Shown piece after piece: positions 28,878 through 38,244 of a DNA stretch of 54,355 nucleotides. Under the pieces are notes generated by a model. It was given only the letters and a program-made list of their open reading frames with translations. It made no database searches and was not told where the DNA came from. The stretch is taken from NCBI GenBank assembly GCA_903945195.1, contig CAJAUT010000013.1:75473-129827 (forward strand), read 5' to 3'. Source of the stretch: an uncultured bacterium. Its GTDB lineage: Bacteria; Patescibacteriota; Microgenomatia; UBA1400; UBA12108. The stretch's first letter is position 1. Each line of letters begins with the position of its first letter. The position numbers and the translations under genes were made by a program.

Positions 28878-29705
28878 TTAGCCATTTGAGCTATAAATTT
28901 TGGGCTTGGTCCAGTCCTCTTTAGGTGACTCAGAGTCGATGATGGGCATGTCGGCGACGATGCGGGCGGTTTGAGTAGGAGCAGATGGTGCTGTGCGGCG
29001 GGCACCTGCGCGGTAAAGGATAGCTAGAGCTTCAAAAGTGTCTGCGGTCATGCTTGGACTGGACAAACCAGAGGTAGCTGACTCGATGCCTTGCATGAGA
29101 TTGTTTGCGATATCTACATCCAGTGGGAGCGAAAGTTCTTTAAGAAGAGCTGTAACTAGCTCAGAGTTGCTAGAGCTAGGGTCGGTAATGTTGATAGCGC
29201 CAAAACTACCGACTTGATTTGAGATGTTGGCAATGCGTTCGGTTTTAAAGAGTTCCAGCTCTTTTTCGGCCAAGGAGCCGATATCTTTGAGATCGGCGGC
29301 GCCTATGACCATGACTAGATCGGCGGCGGCACCAGAATAACCAAATTTGACGTTTGCAGCAGTTAAAGGAGCGGCGCCTTTGGCTGGTGCAATGATCAAG
29401 TTGAGATGTCCACCTTCGGTATTGCTTGTGACTTTGTCGATGATATTTTCTGGGACATCTAGAGTGATGACTAGATTGGAGCCACCAACATCCTCTGAGA
29501 TTTTGTCTAGACCTACCAGATGGGAATCGCGTACTACTGGAGAACTGGAAGCCACAATGGAAACAGTTTTTCCAGATTGTTTGATCGAGAGATAAAGAGC
29601 AAGCGCGGAAGCTACAACATCCTGACTAGGATTTGTAGGGATACTTAAAAGGACAGTTTGTGCTGTCCCCAACTTGGTTTTTAGTTCTTGTAGTTGGTCG
29701 TTCAT
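28878..29705 (-). CDS. DHH-family (NrnA-like) protein with degenerate catalytic motifs
   Basis: IPTNPSQDVVASALALYLSIKQSGKTVSIV and DPSSSNSELVTALLKELSLPLDVDIANNLMQGIESATSG align with the NrnA fold, but the metal-ligand motifs are replaced; lies downstream of infB. Confidence 0.7.
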   Translation of the reverse strand: MNDQLQELKTKLGTAQTVLLSIPTNPSQDVVASALALYLSIKQSGKTVSIVASSSPVVRDSHLVGLDKISEDVGGSNLVITLDVPENIIDKVTSNTEGGHLNLIIAPAKGAAPLTAANVKFGYSGAAADLVMVIGAADLKDIGSLAEKELELFKTERIANISNQVGSFGAINITDPSSSNSELVTALLKELSLPLDVDIANNLMQGIESATSGLSSPSMTADTFEALAILYRAGARRTAPSAPTQTARIVADMPIIDSESPKEDWTKPKIYSSNG

Positions 29706-31123
29706 ATGTCATCTACCTTTTTCTTATAGGCTATTATAACGTCTTTTTCGCGTACGTCAAGGTTGGGGGATAAAAAGATCCCACACTCTTTGCCGGCCTC
29801 GACTTTTTTAACTTCTTCTTTACCTATACGAATAGACCTGACTCTAGCATCTTTGACTACATCTCCCCTCTTTAAATGGATAGTATTACCCACTTCAAAA
29901 AGGCCTGATTCGATACTAGAACCAGCGATGTGATCGCCGTTGATATCAAAAACTTTGAGGACTGTGGCTTTGCCCAGTTCGTCTTCATCAATGGAAGGCT
30001 CCATGAGCTTGAGGACTTTTTTCTCTATATACTCTAGGAGTTCGTAAATTATTTTATGAGCCTTGATGATGACTTCTTCGGCTTCGGCCAGCTTGGCTAC
30101 TGAGCTACTTACTTTGATATTAAACCCTAAAATGATAGAGCCTGTTGTTGAGGCAAGCAACACATCACTTTCTGTAAGATCGCCGGTACCAGAGCTGACT
30201 ATATATACATCAGAGGTAAAGCTACCAAGAATGGCCTCGAGCGAACCTGCAGTATCTGCCTTGACTATCACGTTTAGGCGTTTAATGGTGGGATCGATGG
30301 CGGCAGCTGGGACATTTAGTGGTGAGATGTGAACGGCTGTTTCGAGTGACCCTGGAATAATGATATCTCCTACAAAAGGTAGAGTCTGAAAGCCCAGGAT
30401 CTGGACTGGCATGCCTGGAAGGGCTTCTTTTACGCTGATGCCTGCGTCAGAGTAGAGCGCACGGACTTTGCAGGTAGCATTTGTGGTACTGACCGTATCG
30501 CCTAGTTTGAGAGTACCTTCTTTGACGATAGAAGATACAAGGACGCCTTTTTTTGGATCTAATTTGGCTTCGATCACGATGGCAGATAGTTTGGCAGAAT
30601 CATCGTATTTGATTTCTTCGAGTTCGGCGAGTAAAAGAATTGTTTCTAGTAGAGTATCTACACCTGTTCCCTTTTTTCCAGATATGAGGACAAAGGGAGT
30701 GTTGCCCCCATAACCTTCGACGAAGACTTCGTGCTGGGTCAGCTCGGCTTTGACTACTTCGACCTGAGCATCTGGCTTGTCGACTTTGTTGATAGCTACA
30801 ACAAATGGTACAGCGGAAGCTTTGATATGTTTGATGGACTCAATGGTTTGAGGCTGGACACTATCATCAGCTGCCACGACAAGGACTACGATATCGGCTA
30901 CTGTGGCACCGCGAGAGCGCATTTTGGAGAAAGCGGCGTGTCCTGGAGTATCGATAAAAGTTAGAAGCTTGCCTTTAAATTCTGCCTGGTAGGCACCAAT
31001 GGACTGGGTGATACCGCCGGCTTCTTTGTCTGCAACATGAGCTTTCCTGATGTAATCTAGGAGAGTTGTCTTGCCATGATCAACGTGACCTAATATAGCC
31101 ACGATGGGTGGGCGAGCTGTCAT
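29702..31123 (-). CDS. infB: Translation initiation factor IF-2 (short form)
   Basis: PPIVAILGHVDHGKTTLLDYIRK, DTPGHAAFSKMRSRGA, NKVDKPDA; lacks the long N-terminal extension. Confidence 0.96.
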   Translation of the reverse strand: MTARPPIVAILGHVDHGKTTLLDYIRKAHVADKEAGGITQSIGAYQAEFKGKLLTFIDTPGHAAFSKMRSRGATVADIVVLVVAADDSVQPQTIESIKHIKASAVPFVVAINKVDKPDAQVEVVKAELTQHEVFVEGYGGNTPFVLISGKKGTGVDTLLETILLLAELEEIKYDDSAKLSAIVIEAKLDPKKGVLVSSIVKEGTLKLGDTVSTTNATCKVRALYSDAGISVKEALPGMPVQILGFQTLPFVGDIIIPGSLETAVHISPLNVPAAAIDPTIKRLNVIVKADTAGSLEAILGSFTSDVYIVSSGTGDLTESDVLLASTTGSIILGFNIKVSSSVAKLAEAEEVIIKAHKIIYELLEYIEKKVLKLMEPSIDEDELGKATVLKVFDINGDHIAGSSIESGLFEVGNTIHLKRGDVVKDARVRSIRIGKEEVKKVEAGKECGIFLSPNLDVREKDVIIAYKKKVDDI

Positions 31124-32358
31124 TTGTTTTCTGCCTCACGTTCTGCCTGATAACGAGCCATTTTTTCAGCTTCTTCTTTGGCCATGTTTTGTTTCTTGTG
31201 GAAACGGGCTATGGCTTTTTCGGTTTCTTCGGCACCTCGAACGTCGATCTGCGCAAACACTGGTTTGACTTCGTCTAATTTGGCTTCGAGCATCTCGACT
31301 GTGGTGATACCCATGTCGATCAAAGTATTGCGGAGCTTGGATGACAAGCCAAGGGCATCGATCTCAAATTTCTCATCACCTGAGGTAGACAGGGCAATCT
31401 TTGAGGCTTCTGCGCCTTTTAGGTCGATTTTAAAACCGGTAAGTTTGGCTGCCAACCTCGCATTTTGGCCACCTTTGCCGATAGCTAGAGAAAGCTGATC
31501 GTCAGGAATGGTTATGGTCGCTTTGCGGAGCTTTTCGTCTATCTCGACGTGTAAACCTTCGGCTGGAGCCAGGGCACTGGCGATATATTCTTTAATGTCT
31601 TTGGAGAACTCGATGATATCTACTTTTTCGCCGTTTAGTTCATTGATGACTGCTTGGACACGGATGCCCTTTTGACCTACGCATGAACCTACTGGATCTA
31701 CGCCATCTTGGGTACTTTTGACGGCAAGCTTGGTACGGTGACCAGCTTCACGGGCTATGGCCACGATCTCGACTGCATCTGAACCTACCTCTGGAACTTC
31801 GCGGGCAAAGAGCTCTTTGACGAGCTCAGGTGCGCTACGAGAAACTATGATGGCTTTGCCTTTGTATGTCTCTTTGATTTCTTTGATGTAGACTGCGATA
31901 CGCTGATTGAGACGGTAGAATTCGTTGGGGATAGCCTCTACTGGTGGCATGATAGCCTGGCCACGACCGATGTCGATGACGACATTTGGACCATCAAAGC
32001 GCAGGATCATACCTGTCACCATGGAGCCAATTTTGTCTGTGTACTCACCTAAAATTGCTTCTTTTTCGGCTTCACGGACTCTTTGCATGATGACTTGTTT
32101 GGCAACCTGGGCAGCAATGCGGCCAAAGCCGGCTGGGGTAGCATCTGCACCATCTTTTAAGACGACAATGGCACCGGTATCTTCGTTTACTTCTACAACG
32201 TAGCCCTCTAGGAGCTCTTCGTCTTCTAGACCTAGGTCACGCTTTAGAGCGGCAAGTAGAGCTTGTTTGATAGATTCTATGACTACTTTGGGATCGATTC
32301 CGCGCTCGGCACAGATTTGATTTAGAGCTAAGGCAAATTCTGATTTAGTTTGTGACAT
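31120..32358 (-). CDS. nusA: Transcription termination/antitermination factor NusA
   Basis: NusA N-domain, S1, and KH domains (GSCVGQKGIRVQAVINELNGEKVDIIEFS). Confidence 0.95.
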   Translation of the reverse strand: MSQTKSEFALALNQICAERGIDPKVVIESIKQALLAALKRDLGLEDEELLEGYVVEVNEDTGAIVVLKDGADATPAGFGRIAAQVAKQVIMQRVREAEKEAILGEYTDKIGSMVTGMILRFDGPNVVIDIGRGQAIMPPVEAIPNEFYRLNQRIAVYIKEIKETYKGKAIIVSRSAPELVKELFAREVPEVGSDAVEIVAIAREAGHRTKLAVKSTQDGVDPVGSCVGQKGIRVQAVINELNGEKVDIIEFSKDIKEYIASALAPAEGLHVEIDEKLRKATITIPDDQLSLAIGKGGQNARLAAKLTGFKIDLKGAEASKIALSTSGDEKFEIDALGLSSKLRNTLIDMGITTVEMLEAKLDEVKPVFAQIDVRGAEETEKAIARFHKKQNMAKEEAEKMARYQAEREAENK

Positions 32359-32390
32359 AAATACTCCTATTTTTTAAATATGGTTGTAGC

Positions 32391-32417
32391 TAAAAAATAA
32401 GGCGGGTCACCCCACCT
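32391..32417 (-). terminator. Terminator-like hairpin in the nusA leader
   Basis: Minus strand AGGTGGG-GTGA-CCCGCCT then TATTTTTTA; 7-bp stem with one wobble and a U-run. Confidence 0.6.
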
Positions 32418-32445
32418 CATTAATCTAAAACACTACAACTAGAAT

Positions 32446-32474
32446 ATTATAGCACTATTATTACTTGATGTCTG
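32446..32474 (-). promoter_or_regulatory. Putative nusA operon promoter
   Basis: Minus strand CAGACA (32469-32474), 17 nt, TGC-TATAAT extended -10 (32446-32451). Confidence 0.6.
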
Positions 32475-32718
32475 AGAAATCTTCTTCTAACACCTTGGTG
32501 TTGTTTATGTCTGCTTCTAGACTGGAGGTGTCAGAACCTGTTGAAACAGAAGGAATTACTTCTAACTCTTGATCTTGCCTAACTGGTGCGGGAGTCGAAG
32601 TGGCTACAGCCATAGATTTTTCATCTTTTGCGGCGTCTCCAGTTTTAAAGACATCTCCTAGGGTACAACCTCCTAAAAGTAGGGCTGAGATTGTGATGAT
32701 GGCAAGTTTATTTATCAT
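32461..32718 (-). CDS. Small lipoprotein
   Basis: MINKLAIITISALLLGGCTLGDVF lipobox-like signal. Confidence 0.65.
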   Translation of the reverse strand: MINKLAIITISALLLGGCTLGDVFKTGDAAKDEKSMAVATSTPAPVRQDQELEVIPSVSTGSDTSSLEADINNTKVLEEDFSDIK

Positions 32719-32734
32719 ATATACTCCTTCAAAA

Positions 32735-33331
32735 TTATAATGAATTATTCACAGCGGCTGAAGCAGCTGGGAGTGCTGGTTTACTGATAACTTTGAGTGA
32801 TTTTAGTGCAGACTTTAAAGAAGTATGAGCTTCTTCAAATAGCTTGCGGGCGGAATTTGCTAGATCACGAGCTGCCATTAGAGCTGCTTTTTGGTCGGCG
32901 ATGCTTGTGGGGTCAATAGCTCTAAAAGCAGCTATTGCTTCTACACCTTTTGATTTGGCTGACTCCAATTTTGCTTTGGCTGCTTGCAGCTCTGTTTCTA
33001 TGCTTGAGACAGATTTCCCCTCGGATTTTAGTTTTGCAAGACGCTCCTGGAAGCGAATAATGATATTTGAAAGTCTAGTAGAATACGCTGTGAATCTTTT
33101 TTCTAGTCTATTTGCATGATTTTCTGCGATCTCGCTACGCTTGGCTTCGATATTTTCTTTGACTTCTTCTCTTTTCTCTTGCCTATTTTCCTTTCTTTCT
33201 GTCCTAATTTCTTGGATTTCTGCAGCTTTTTCGCTGCGGCGAGTGATCACATTTTCATCAGAAACTGCTTTGACTAATGAAGCATTGATTAAGAGAATTA
33301 GAGCTAGAATGAATATTAGATTTTTTTTCAT
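32735..33331 (-). CDS. Secreted coiled-coil/charged protein
   Basis: N-terminal signal, highly charged helical body. Confidence 0.65.
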   Translation of the reverse strand: MKKNLIFILALILLINASLVKAVSDENVITRRSEKAAEIQEIRTERKENRQEKREEVKENIEAKRSEIAENHANRLEKRFTAYSTRLSNIIIRFQERLAKLKSEGKSVSSIETELQAAKAKLESAKSKGVEAIAAFRAIDPTSIADQKAALMAARDLANSARKLFEEAHTSLKSALKSLKVISKPALPAASAAVNNSL

Positions 33332-33346
33332 AGACTAACCTCCTAA

Positions 33347-34285
33347 TTAAAATGAAAATATACTCATAAATCTATCAAATCCAGATAGTTCTGTGCGGAC
33401 AAGCTCGCCAGTCTCGGCAGAAATTACTGCTTTGGTTTTGTAGGATACTTTAAATAAACCTAGAACTTTTTCTTCTTTTTTGCCATCTACTTTGTAAACT
33501 GACTGCCCATCTTCATCTTCTAATTCTGGGAGTCCAGTGGAGTCGCCATTTTCATCTGTGACACTATCGTCTACTGTGATATTTTGATCCCTCAGCATTT
33601 TAAGTGCTTGGTCAGGCATGATAGCCACCACTTTGGTGGTACCATCTGGACGAGTGACTACAAGCTCATTGTTTTCGTTTATGCTAATTGGTAGTTTGGT
33701 ACCTACTTTGACTCCATCTTTTTCTAATTCGAGACTATCATCCTGTCTAGCTCGGAGTGTGAATTTTTTAGACTCATCACCGGTTTTTGATTCTATTTGT
33801 AGTTCTTCGCCGTTTTCAAGTTGCATTTCTGTTTCTGTTTCTTTACCGTTTGCATCTTTGATTTTTTGTTTGATTTTGATCTTGTCACCTTCTACTTCTA
33901 TTTCTGATTCTTTTTCGATTTTATTGGTTTTGGATCTGATCTCATTAATTTTAATTTTTTCCTTTAACTCTTTCTTGGCTTTATCGCTAGCAATTTCTGC
34001 GTTTTTCTTGGCAGCTTCCCTAACTCTTTCTTGTTCCTTATCTTCTTTCCTGGATTCTGGATTGGAGCTGCTACTTGGGGATGATTTGACTTCAGTTTCT
34101 GTTTCTTTTTGATCTTCAATTTTGATTTCTTTAACATCGTCTTTACCCAAGATACGAGGATCTATCTTGATAAGAGTGCCTGTGCGATCTAGAAGCCAAT
34201 CGGCAGAAACTCTATTTGGATTTGAAGCAACTAGCGCAAATAAAGAGATTGCGATAATCCCAAAGACTACATAATTCTTATTCAT
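33347..34285 (-). CDS. Hypothetical exported charged protein
   Basis: N-terminal signal; Lys/Glu-rich repeats; upstream AGGAG. Confidence 0.65.
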   Translation of the reverse strand: MNKNYVVFGIIAISLFALVASNPNRVSADWLLDRTGTLIKIDPRILGKDDVKEIKIEDQKETETEVKSSPSSSSNPESRKEDKEQERVREAAKKNAEIASDKAKKELKEKIKINEIRSKTNKIEKESEIEVEGDKIKIKQKIKDANGKETETEMQLENGEELQIESKTGDESKKFTLRARQDDSLELEKDGVKVGTKLPISINENNELVVTRPDGTTKVVAIMPDQALKMLRDQNITVDDSVTDENGDSTGLPELEDEDGQSVYKVDGKKEEKVLGLFKVSYKTKAVISAETGELVRTELSGFDRFMSIFSF

Positions 34286-34315
34286 ACTGAAATTCTCCTA
34301 GTTTAATATTATCTT

Positions 34316-35344
34316 TTAATATAACACAAAAGTTTTAGACTGTTCGTTGACGTTGTTTCTGGCATCAAAAATCTTGATTTTGTAGAGGTGAGATGAGCCA
34401 GAGGTCCCTACAAAACAATACCTGGCACCTGAGAAGGCAGACCAAGCCCCACCGTCGACTTGCTGTTCTATCTTTAAACTAGCATAGGGCGTCACGTTGT
34501 CTGTAACATACTGCGGGAAGAGACATGAGCCGGTTGCTCCTTCGTTTGTGGGGCCCAGGAGAGTAAAGTTTGGTGCAATTTTATCTGAGAGATTTTCCCA
34601 GGAAAGACTGGCGATGTCGTTTGTATATATAACTTCTTTCTGAGTCTTGTCTCCATTTAACGTAAGACGAGCTATGTGTTTGCCAATATCATTTGTTACG
34701 TCATGACACCAATCATAAAGACGGCCTGGTTCTAGTTTATCGTACTGCCCAAGATTGTCTTTGACATCTTCTTTGTCATCCAATGTTAAAACAAAATTTA
34801 AATCTTTACCTTTGATTTCTTCGTTTGAGACAATGTGATAACAAATAGTAACTCGTGGAGACCAAGATGAGATAACTTCATCAAATTGCCCTGCTTGAAT
34901 ACTTGTATATTCCCTATTGATTACACGTCCAGCGCCAGAACTATCATCGTAGGTTTGCTTGACGTTTGCGCTGGGATTGCCGAAGCGGATATCTAGAGTG
35001 GGAATCGCAATAGGAGTGGGAGTAGGGGTAGAAATAGTCGTTGAGCTAGCTTTAGGACTAGGTTTTGTAGAAGTTTTTGGGGTGGCGCTAGGAGTAGAAG
35101 TAGCTACAATAGAGGGAGAAGGGATGATAGAAGGAGCTGGTGAGGAAGTTGGACTTGGAGAAACATTTGGTTTGAAAACAGTTTTAAAATATACCACGCC
35201 AAGTGCTGCAGCGACTATGACTACGATAAAAAACCCGATTAGGACCGGGATGATCGGGAATTTGGGTTTTGGGGGGATATAAAGAGGTTGAGGATCAACT
35301 GGTGGAAGAGAGGTAGATGGGACTGGCTGATTTTCTTCAAACAT
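34316..35344 (-). CDS. Hypothetical single-TM surface protein
   Basis: Pro-rich cytoplasmic tail, TM, Ser/Pro/Thr linker, extracytoplasmic domain. Confidence 0.65.
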   Translation of the reverse strand: MFEENQPVPSTSLPPVDPQPLYIPPKPKFPIIPVLIGFFIVVIVAAALGVVYFKTVFKPNVSPSPTSSPAPSIIPSPSIVATSTPSATPKTSTKPSPKASSTTISTPTPTPIAIPTLDIRFGNPSANVKQTYDDSSGAGRVINREYTSIQAGQFDEVISSWSPRVTICYHIVSNEEIKGKDLNFVLTLDDKEDVKDNLGQYDKLEPGRLYDWCHDVTNDIGKHIARLTLNGDKTQKEVIYTNDIASLSWENLSDKIAPNFTLLGPTNEGATGSCLFPQYVTDNVTPYASLKIEQQVDGGAWSAFSGARYCFVGTSGSSHLYKIKIFDARNNVNEQSKTFVLY

Positions 35345-35352
35345 GAGGACTA

Positions 35353-36222
35353 CTATAGTTCATTTTGAAGCAGTTGTACAAGCTCCTTGGCTTTGCGAGA
35401 CAATTTTTCTGGCAACATGACTTTGAGTTTGATATAAAAATCTCCCCTACCTGAACCTCTAAGTCTATGCATGCCTTTGCCGGATAGTCGTACGGTCGTA
35501 CTAGGCTGGGTTCCCTGGCGAATTTTTATGAGAAGTTCGCCGTCTAGAGTAGGAACGGTAGTTTCTCCGCCCAGGATAGCCATGGCAAGTGGAATCTCAT
35601 GGTAGATGTAAATATCGTCACCTTCGCGTCTGAAGATTTTATGAGGTTTGACATTGAATGAGACATCAAACTCGCTATAGCGGATGCGCGTACCATCGTC
35701 GGCACCTGGGGGAACCTTGACAGTATACTGCTTGCCCTGATGGACAAAGGATTTTTCGACTCCATTTACTGCGTCCATAAAATCGATGGCCATGGAGTAG
35801 TGAGGCTTTTGCTGAGATCCACCGCCAAAGGGATTTTGACCGCCAAAGAAGGACTCAAAAATATTGAAGGGGTCATTGAATCCTTGTTGACCGGCCCCGC
35901 CAAACATGTCTTCAAAACCACCATTTGAGGAGTAGGTATAGGTAAATGGACCCTGGCGATATGACTGGCCGCCGGCTCCACCAAAACCAGCAGAAGGATC
36001 AAAAGCCGCATGACCAAACTGGTCGTACTTGGCTTTTTTGCCTTCGTCACTTAGGACTTCGTAGGCTTCGTTGATTTCTTTAAACTTGGCTTCGGCACCT
36101 GATTCTTTGTTTTTGTCAGGGTGCCATTTGAGAGCTAGTTTGCGGTAGCTGGACTTGAGGTCCGACGCGCTAGCTGATTTGGTAACACCTAGAATATCGT
36201 AGTAATCACGCTTGGTAGACAT
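35353..36222 (-). CDS. dnaJ: DnaJ-type co-chaperone without zinc-finger domain
   Basis: J domain ([31 protein letters not shown]), G/F region, C-terminal substrate domain; no CxxCxGxG repeats. Confidence 0.92.
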   Translation of the reverse strand: MSTKRDYYDILGVTKSASASDLKSSYRKLALKWHPDKNKESGAEAKFKEINEAYEVLSDEGKKAKYDQFGHAAFDPSAGFGGAGGQSYRQGPFTYTYSSNGGFEDMFGGAGQQGFNDPFNIFESFFGGQNPFGGGSQQKPHYSMAIDFMDAVNGVEKSFVHQGKQYTVKVPPGADDGTRIRYSEFDVSFNVKPHKIFRREGDDIYIYHEIPLAMAILGGETTVPTLDGELLIKIRQGTQPSTTVRLSGKGMHRLRGSGRGDFYIKLKVMLPEKLSRKAKELVQLLQNEL

Positions 36223-36230
36223 ATAAAGGG

Positions 36231-36236
36231 ATTATA
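36231..36236 (-). promoter_or_regulatory. dnaJ -10 box (TATAAT)
   Basis: TATAAT on minus strand, 8 nt before the ATG. Confidence 0.6.
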
Positions 36237-36245
36237 AAGGCAATT

Positions 36246-36272
36246 TAAGCAGTAAACAAGGTGGAGTGCTAA
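36246..36272 (-). promoter_or_regulatory. Degenerate CIRCE operator upstream of dnaJ
   Basis: Minus strand TTAGCACTC-CACCTTGTT-TACTGCTTA; left arm 9/9 and right arm 6/9 to the CIRCE consensus, 9-nt spacer. Confidence 0.6.
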
Positions 36273-36274
36273 AG

Positions 36275-36556
36275 CTATGAATTATATCTGTGATGTATAA
36301 GATGTTTATCTAAAAAAGATAATTCAGGATCTGGCAAATTATCTACTTCATCACTATCAATTGCCGAGAGAATTTGACTACAAATCTTTGACGTTTTTAC
36401 ATCTAGTGTAAAGCTGTGCCTCATCATGTTATTAAGAAAAATTTTTAAAAGATCAACCAATCCACGATCTTCACATATTGTGTAATGTTTAACAACCTTT
36501 TCTGGATTTATTGACATTACTAATTGATTAAACCAATTATTATTAGGTATTACCAT
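36275..36556 (-). CDS. Hypothetical protein
   Basis: 93 aa ORF without recognised family. Confidence 0.4.
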   Translation of the reverse strand: MVIPNNNWFNQLVMSINPEKVVKHYTICEDRGLVDLLKIFLNNMMRHSFTLDVKTSKICSQILSAIDSDEVDNLPDPELSFLDKHLIHHRYNS

Positions 36557-36580
36557 GCGCAGGTGGTGCTTATTAATGGA

Positions 36581-37141
36581 CTAAACTAGATCAATTAGCT
36601 CTTTGAGTTCTACAGAGCCTTCCTCGGCAGTGATGTGACCTTTGTTGTGGAGCACGATAATCTCTGGATTTAATTTTTGTCTAAATAGTGATTCATTTTC
36701 TTTATACGGCACCCAGGCGTCATTGTCGGAGAAAATTGTAATAAATTTTTTAGCTTTATTAATTATTTTTGAGAAATCTAAGGGAGTTTTTAACCAAGGA
36801 TCTGCAATATCCCACATCTCATCACTACCTAGATTTGTAAGTGTAAACCAAGGAGCTACTAGAATGATTTTGGCTGCCACCCTGCTTGAGTTCTCTAGAA
36901 ACCTCAAAATTGTTTGACAGCCAATACTATGGCCGATAAAAATATCACTTTCACGAATATCTCCTACCAAAGTCGATAGATGGCCCACCCAAGCGTCAAT
37001 GATTGGAGTGTCAGTATCTGGCATAAGTGGGGCAATAACTTCGTAGTTGAGTGATGTCAGAACATTGATCGCCCAAGGGAACCAATCACCTTCGGGAGAT
37101 CCTGACCAGCCGTGAATGAGATAGATGCGAGACTTTAACAT
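36581..37141 (-). CDS. RBBP9/YdeN-family alpha/beta hydrolase
   Basis: YLIHGWSGSPEGDWFPW and FIGHSIGCQTILRFL nucleophile elbow. Confidence 0.85.
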   Translation of the reverse strand: MLKSRIYLIHGWSGSPEGDWFPWAINVLTSLNYEVIAPLMPDTDTPIIDAWVGHLSTLVGDIRESDIFIGHSIGCQTILRFLENSSRVAAKIILVAPWFTLTNLGSDEMWDIADPWLKTPLDFSKIINKAKKFITIFSDNDAWVPYKENESLFRQKLNPEIIVLHNKGHITAEEGSVELKELIDLV

Positions 37142-37162
37142 GAGAATATTGTAACAAACAGC

Positions 37163-38209
37163 TGAATTCTAATCCCAATCCGAACACTTCTCCTTTCTCG
37201 AGGTTGATTGTAACTCTCTTTTGAAGGCTTCGAAAGAGGTCTCATATCCGAGACATTTCCTGGGTCGTTGGTTGATTTCTTGGAGGATGATATTTAAATC
37301 AGTCTGAGTGAAGGTGGTGAAGTCAGTCTTCTTGGGGATGTATCTCCTGAGGATTCCGTTGTGATTTTCGTTTGAGCCTTTTTGCCAGGAACAGTATGGG
37401 TCACAAAAATAGGTTTTGATACCAATCTGCCTTAGCTCATCGTGGTTATAGTTCTCCTTCCCATTGTCCATGGTGACTGATTTAGTGATTTCCTTGGGAT
37501 ACTTTGAGAGGAGTTTCTTCCGTGCCCAAATCCCGTACTCTGAGTCGATTTTGGGAATCAGTTGTCCTCTAAAGTAGCGAGTCTTTCGCTCTAGCATGGT
37601 TTGGATCCCACCTGTATGTTTTGAGCCCTCAACTATATCTGTCTCCCAGTGACCAAAGATCTTGTTCTCTTTGATTTCCTCTGGACGAAGACGAATACTG
37701 GTGCGATTAGCGATCCCACGATGATAAATATATCTTCCATGCCATTTGCGACGACGATAGTGTTGACGAGTTAAATACTCGTATAGCTGTTTCTCCTTAC
37801 CTGCGTCAGAATCAATGTAGCGATAGATGGTTTCATGGCAGATCACGGACTTCCCTTTATGGTTGCGTTTGAGTCTTCCTGCGATCTGTTCTGGACTCCA
37901 ACCTGACCTTAACTTGCGAATGGCATAGTCATACACCCAAGGACTTTTGAGTGGGTTTAGGCGACGACTGGCACGATTCCTCTCCTCACTTAAAAGTTGT
38001 GCTTGATGTGGCTGATATACATTCTCGACACTATTTCGTTTCACTTCATCGCTGATTGTGGAAACACTTCTGTTTAGGTTGCGGGCTATCGCCCGCAACG
38101 AAACATGAGTAGCTAAAGATATGGCAATTTGATCTCTTTCAAGGGCAGTTAACTTAGTTTGTTTTTTCATATCCGAACATTTTACTGTTCGGATTCGTTT
38201 TAGAACTCA
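37163..38209 (-). mobile_element. IS30-family insertion sequence
   Basis: 24-bp imperfect terminal inverted repeats (20/24 identical): TGAATTCTAATCCCAATCCGAACA (37163-37186) and TGTTCGGATTCGTTTTAGAACTCA (38186-38209), enclosing an IS30 transposase. Confidence 0.9.
37169..38170 (-). CDS. IS30-family transposase
   Basis: HTH N-terminus; HWETDIVEG, VTMDNGKENYNH and GSNENHNGILRRYIPK match the IS30 DDE domain; ORF intact. Confidence 0.95.
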   Translation of the reverse strand: MKKQTKLTALERDQIAISLATHVSLRAIARNLNRSVSTISDEVKRNSVENVYQPHQAQLLSEERNRASRRLNPLKSPWVYDYAIRKLRSGWSPEQIAGRLKRNHKGKSVICHETIYRYIDSDAGKEKQLYEYLTRQHYRRRKWHGRYIYHRGIANRTSIRLRPEEIKENKIFGHWETDIVEGSKHTGGIQTMLERKTRYFRGQLIPKIDSEYGIWARKKLLSKYPKEITKSVTMDNGKENYNHDELRQIGIKTYFCDPYCSWQKGSNENHNGILRRYIPKKTDFTTFTQTDLNIILQEINQRPRKCLGYETSFEAFKRELQSTSRKEKCSDWD

Positions 38210-38244
38210 CGACAGACAAAATAGTAGGTTATAATTTGATAACA

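Noticed and set aside
33618-34112. 164-aa plus-strand ORF
   Set aside because: Ser/Leu/Phe-rich antisense shadow of the charged Lys/Glu-rich protein on the minus strand.
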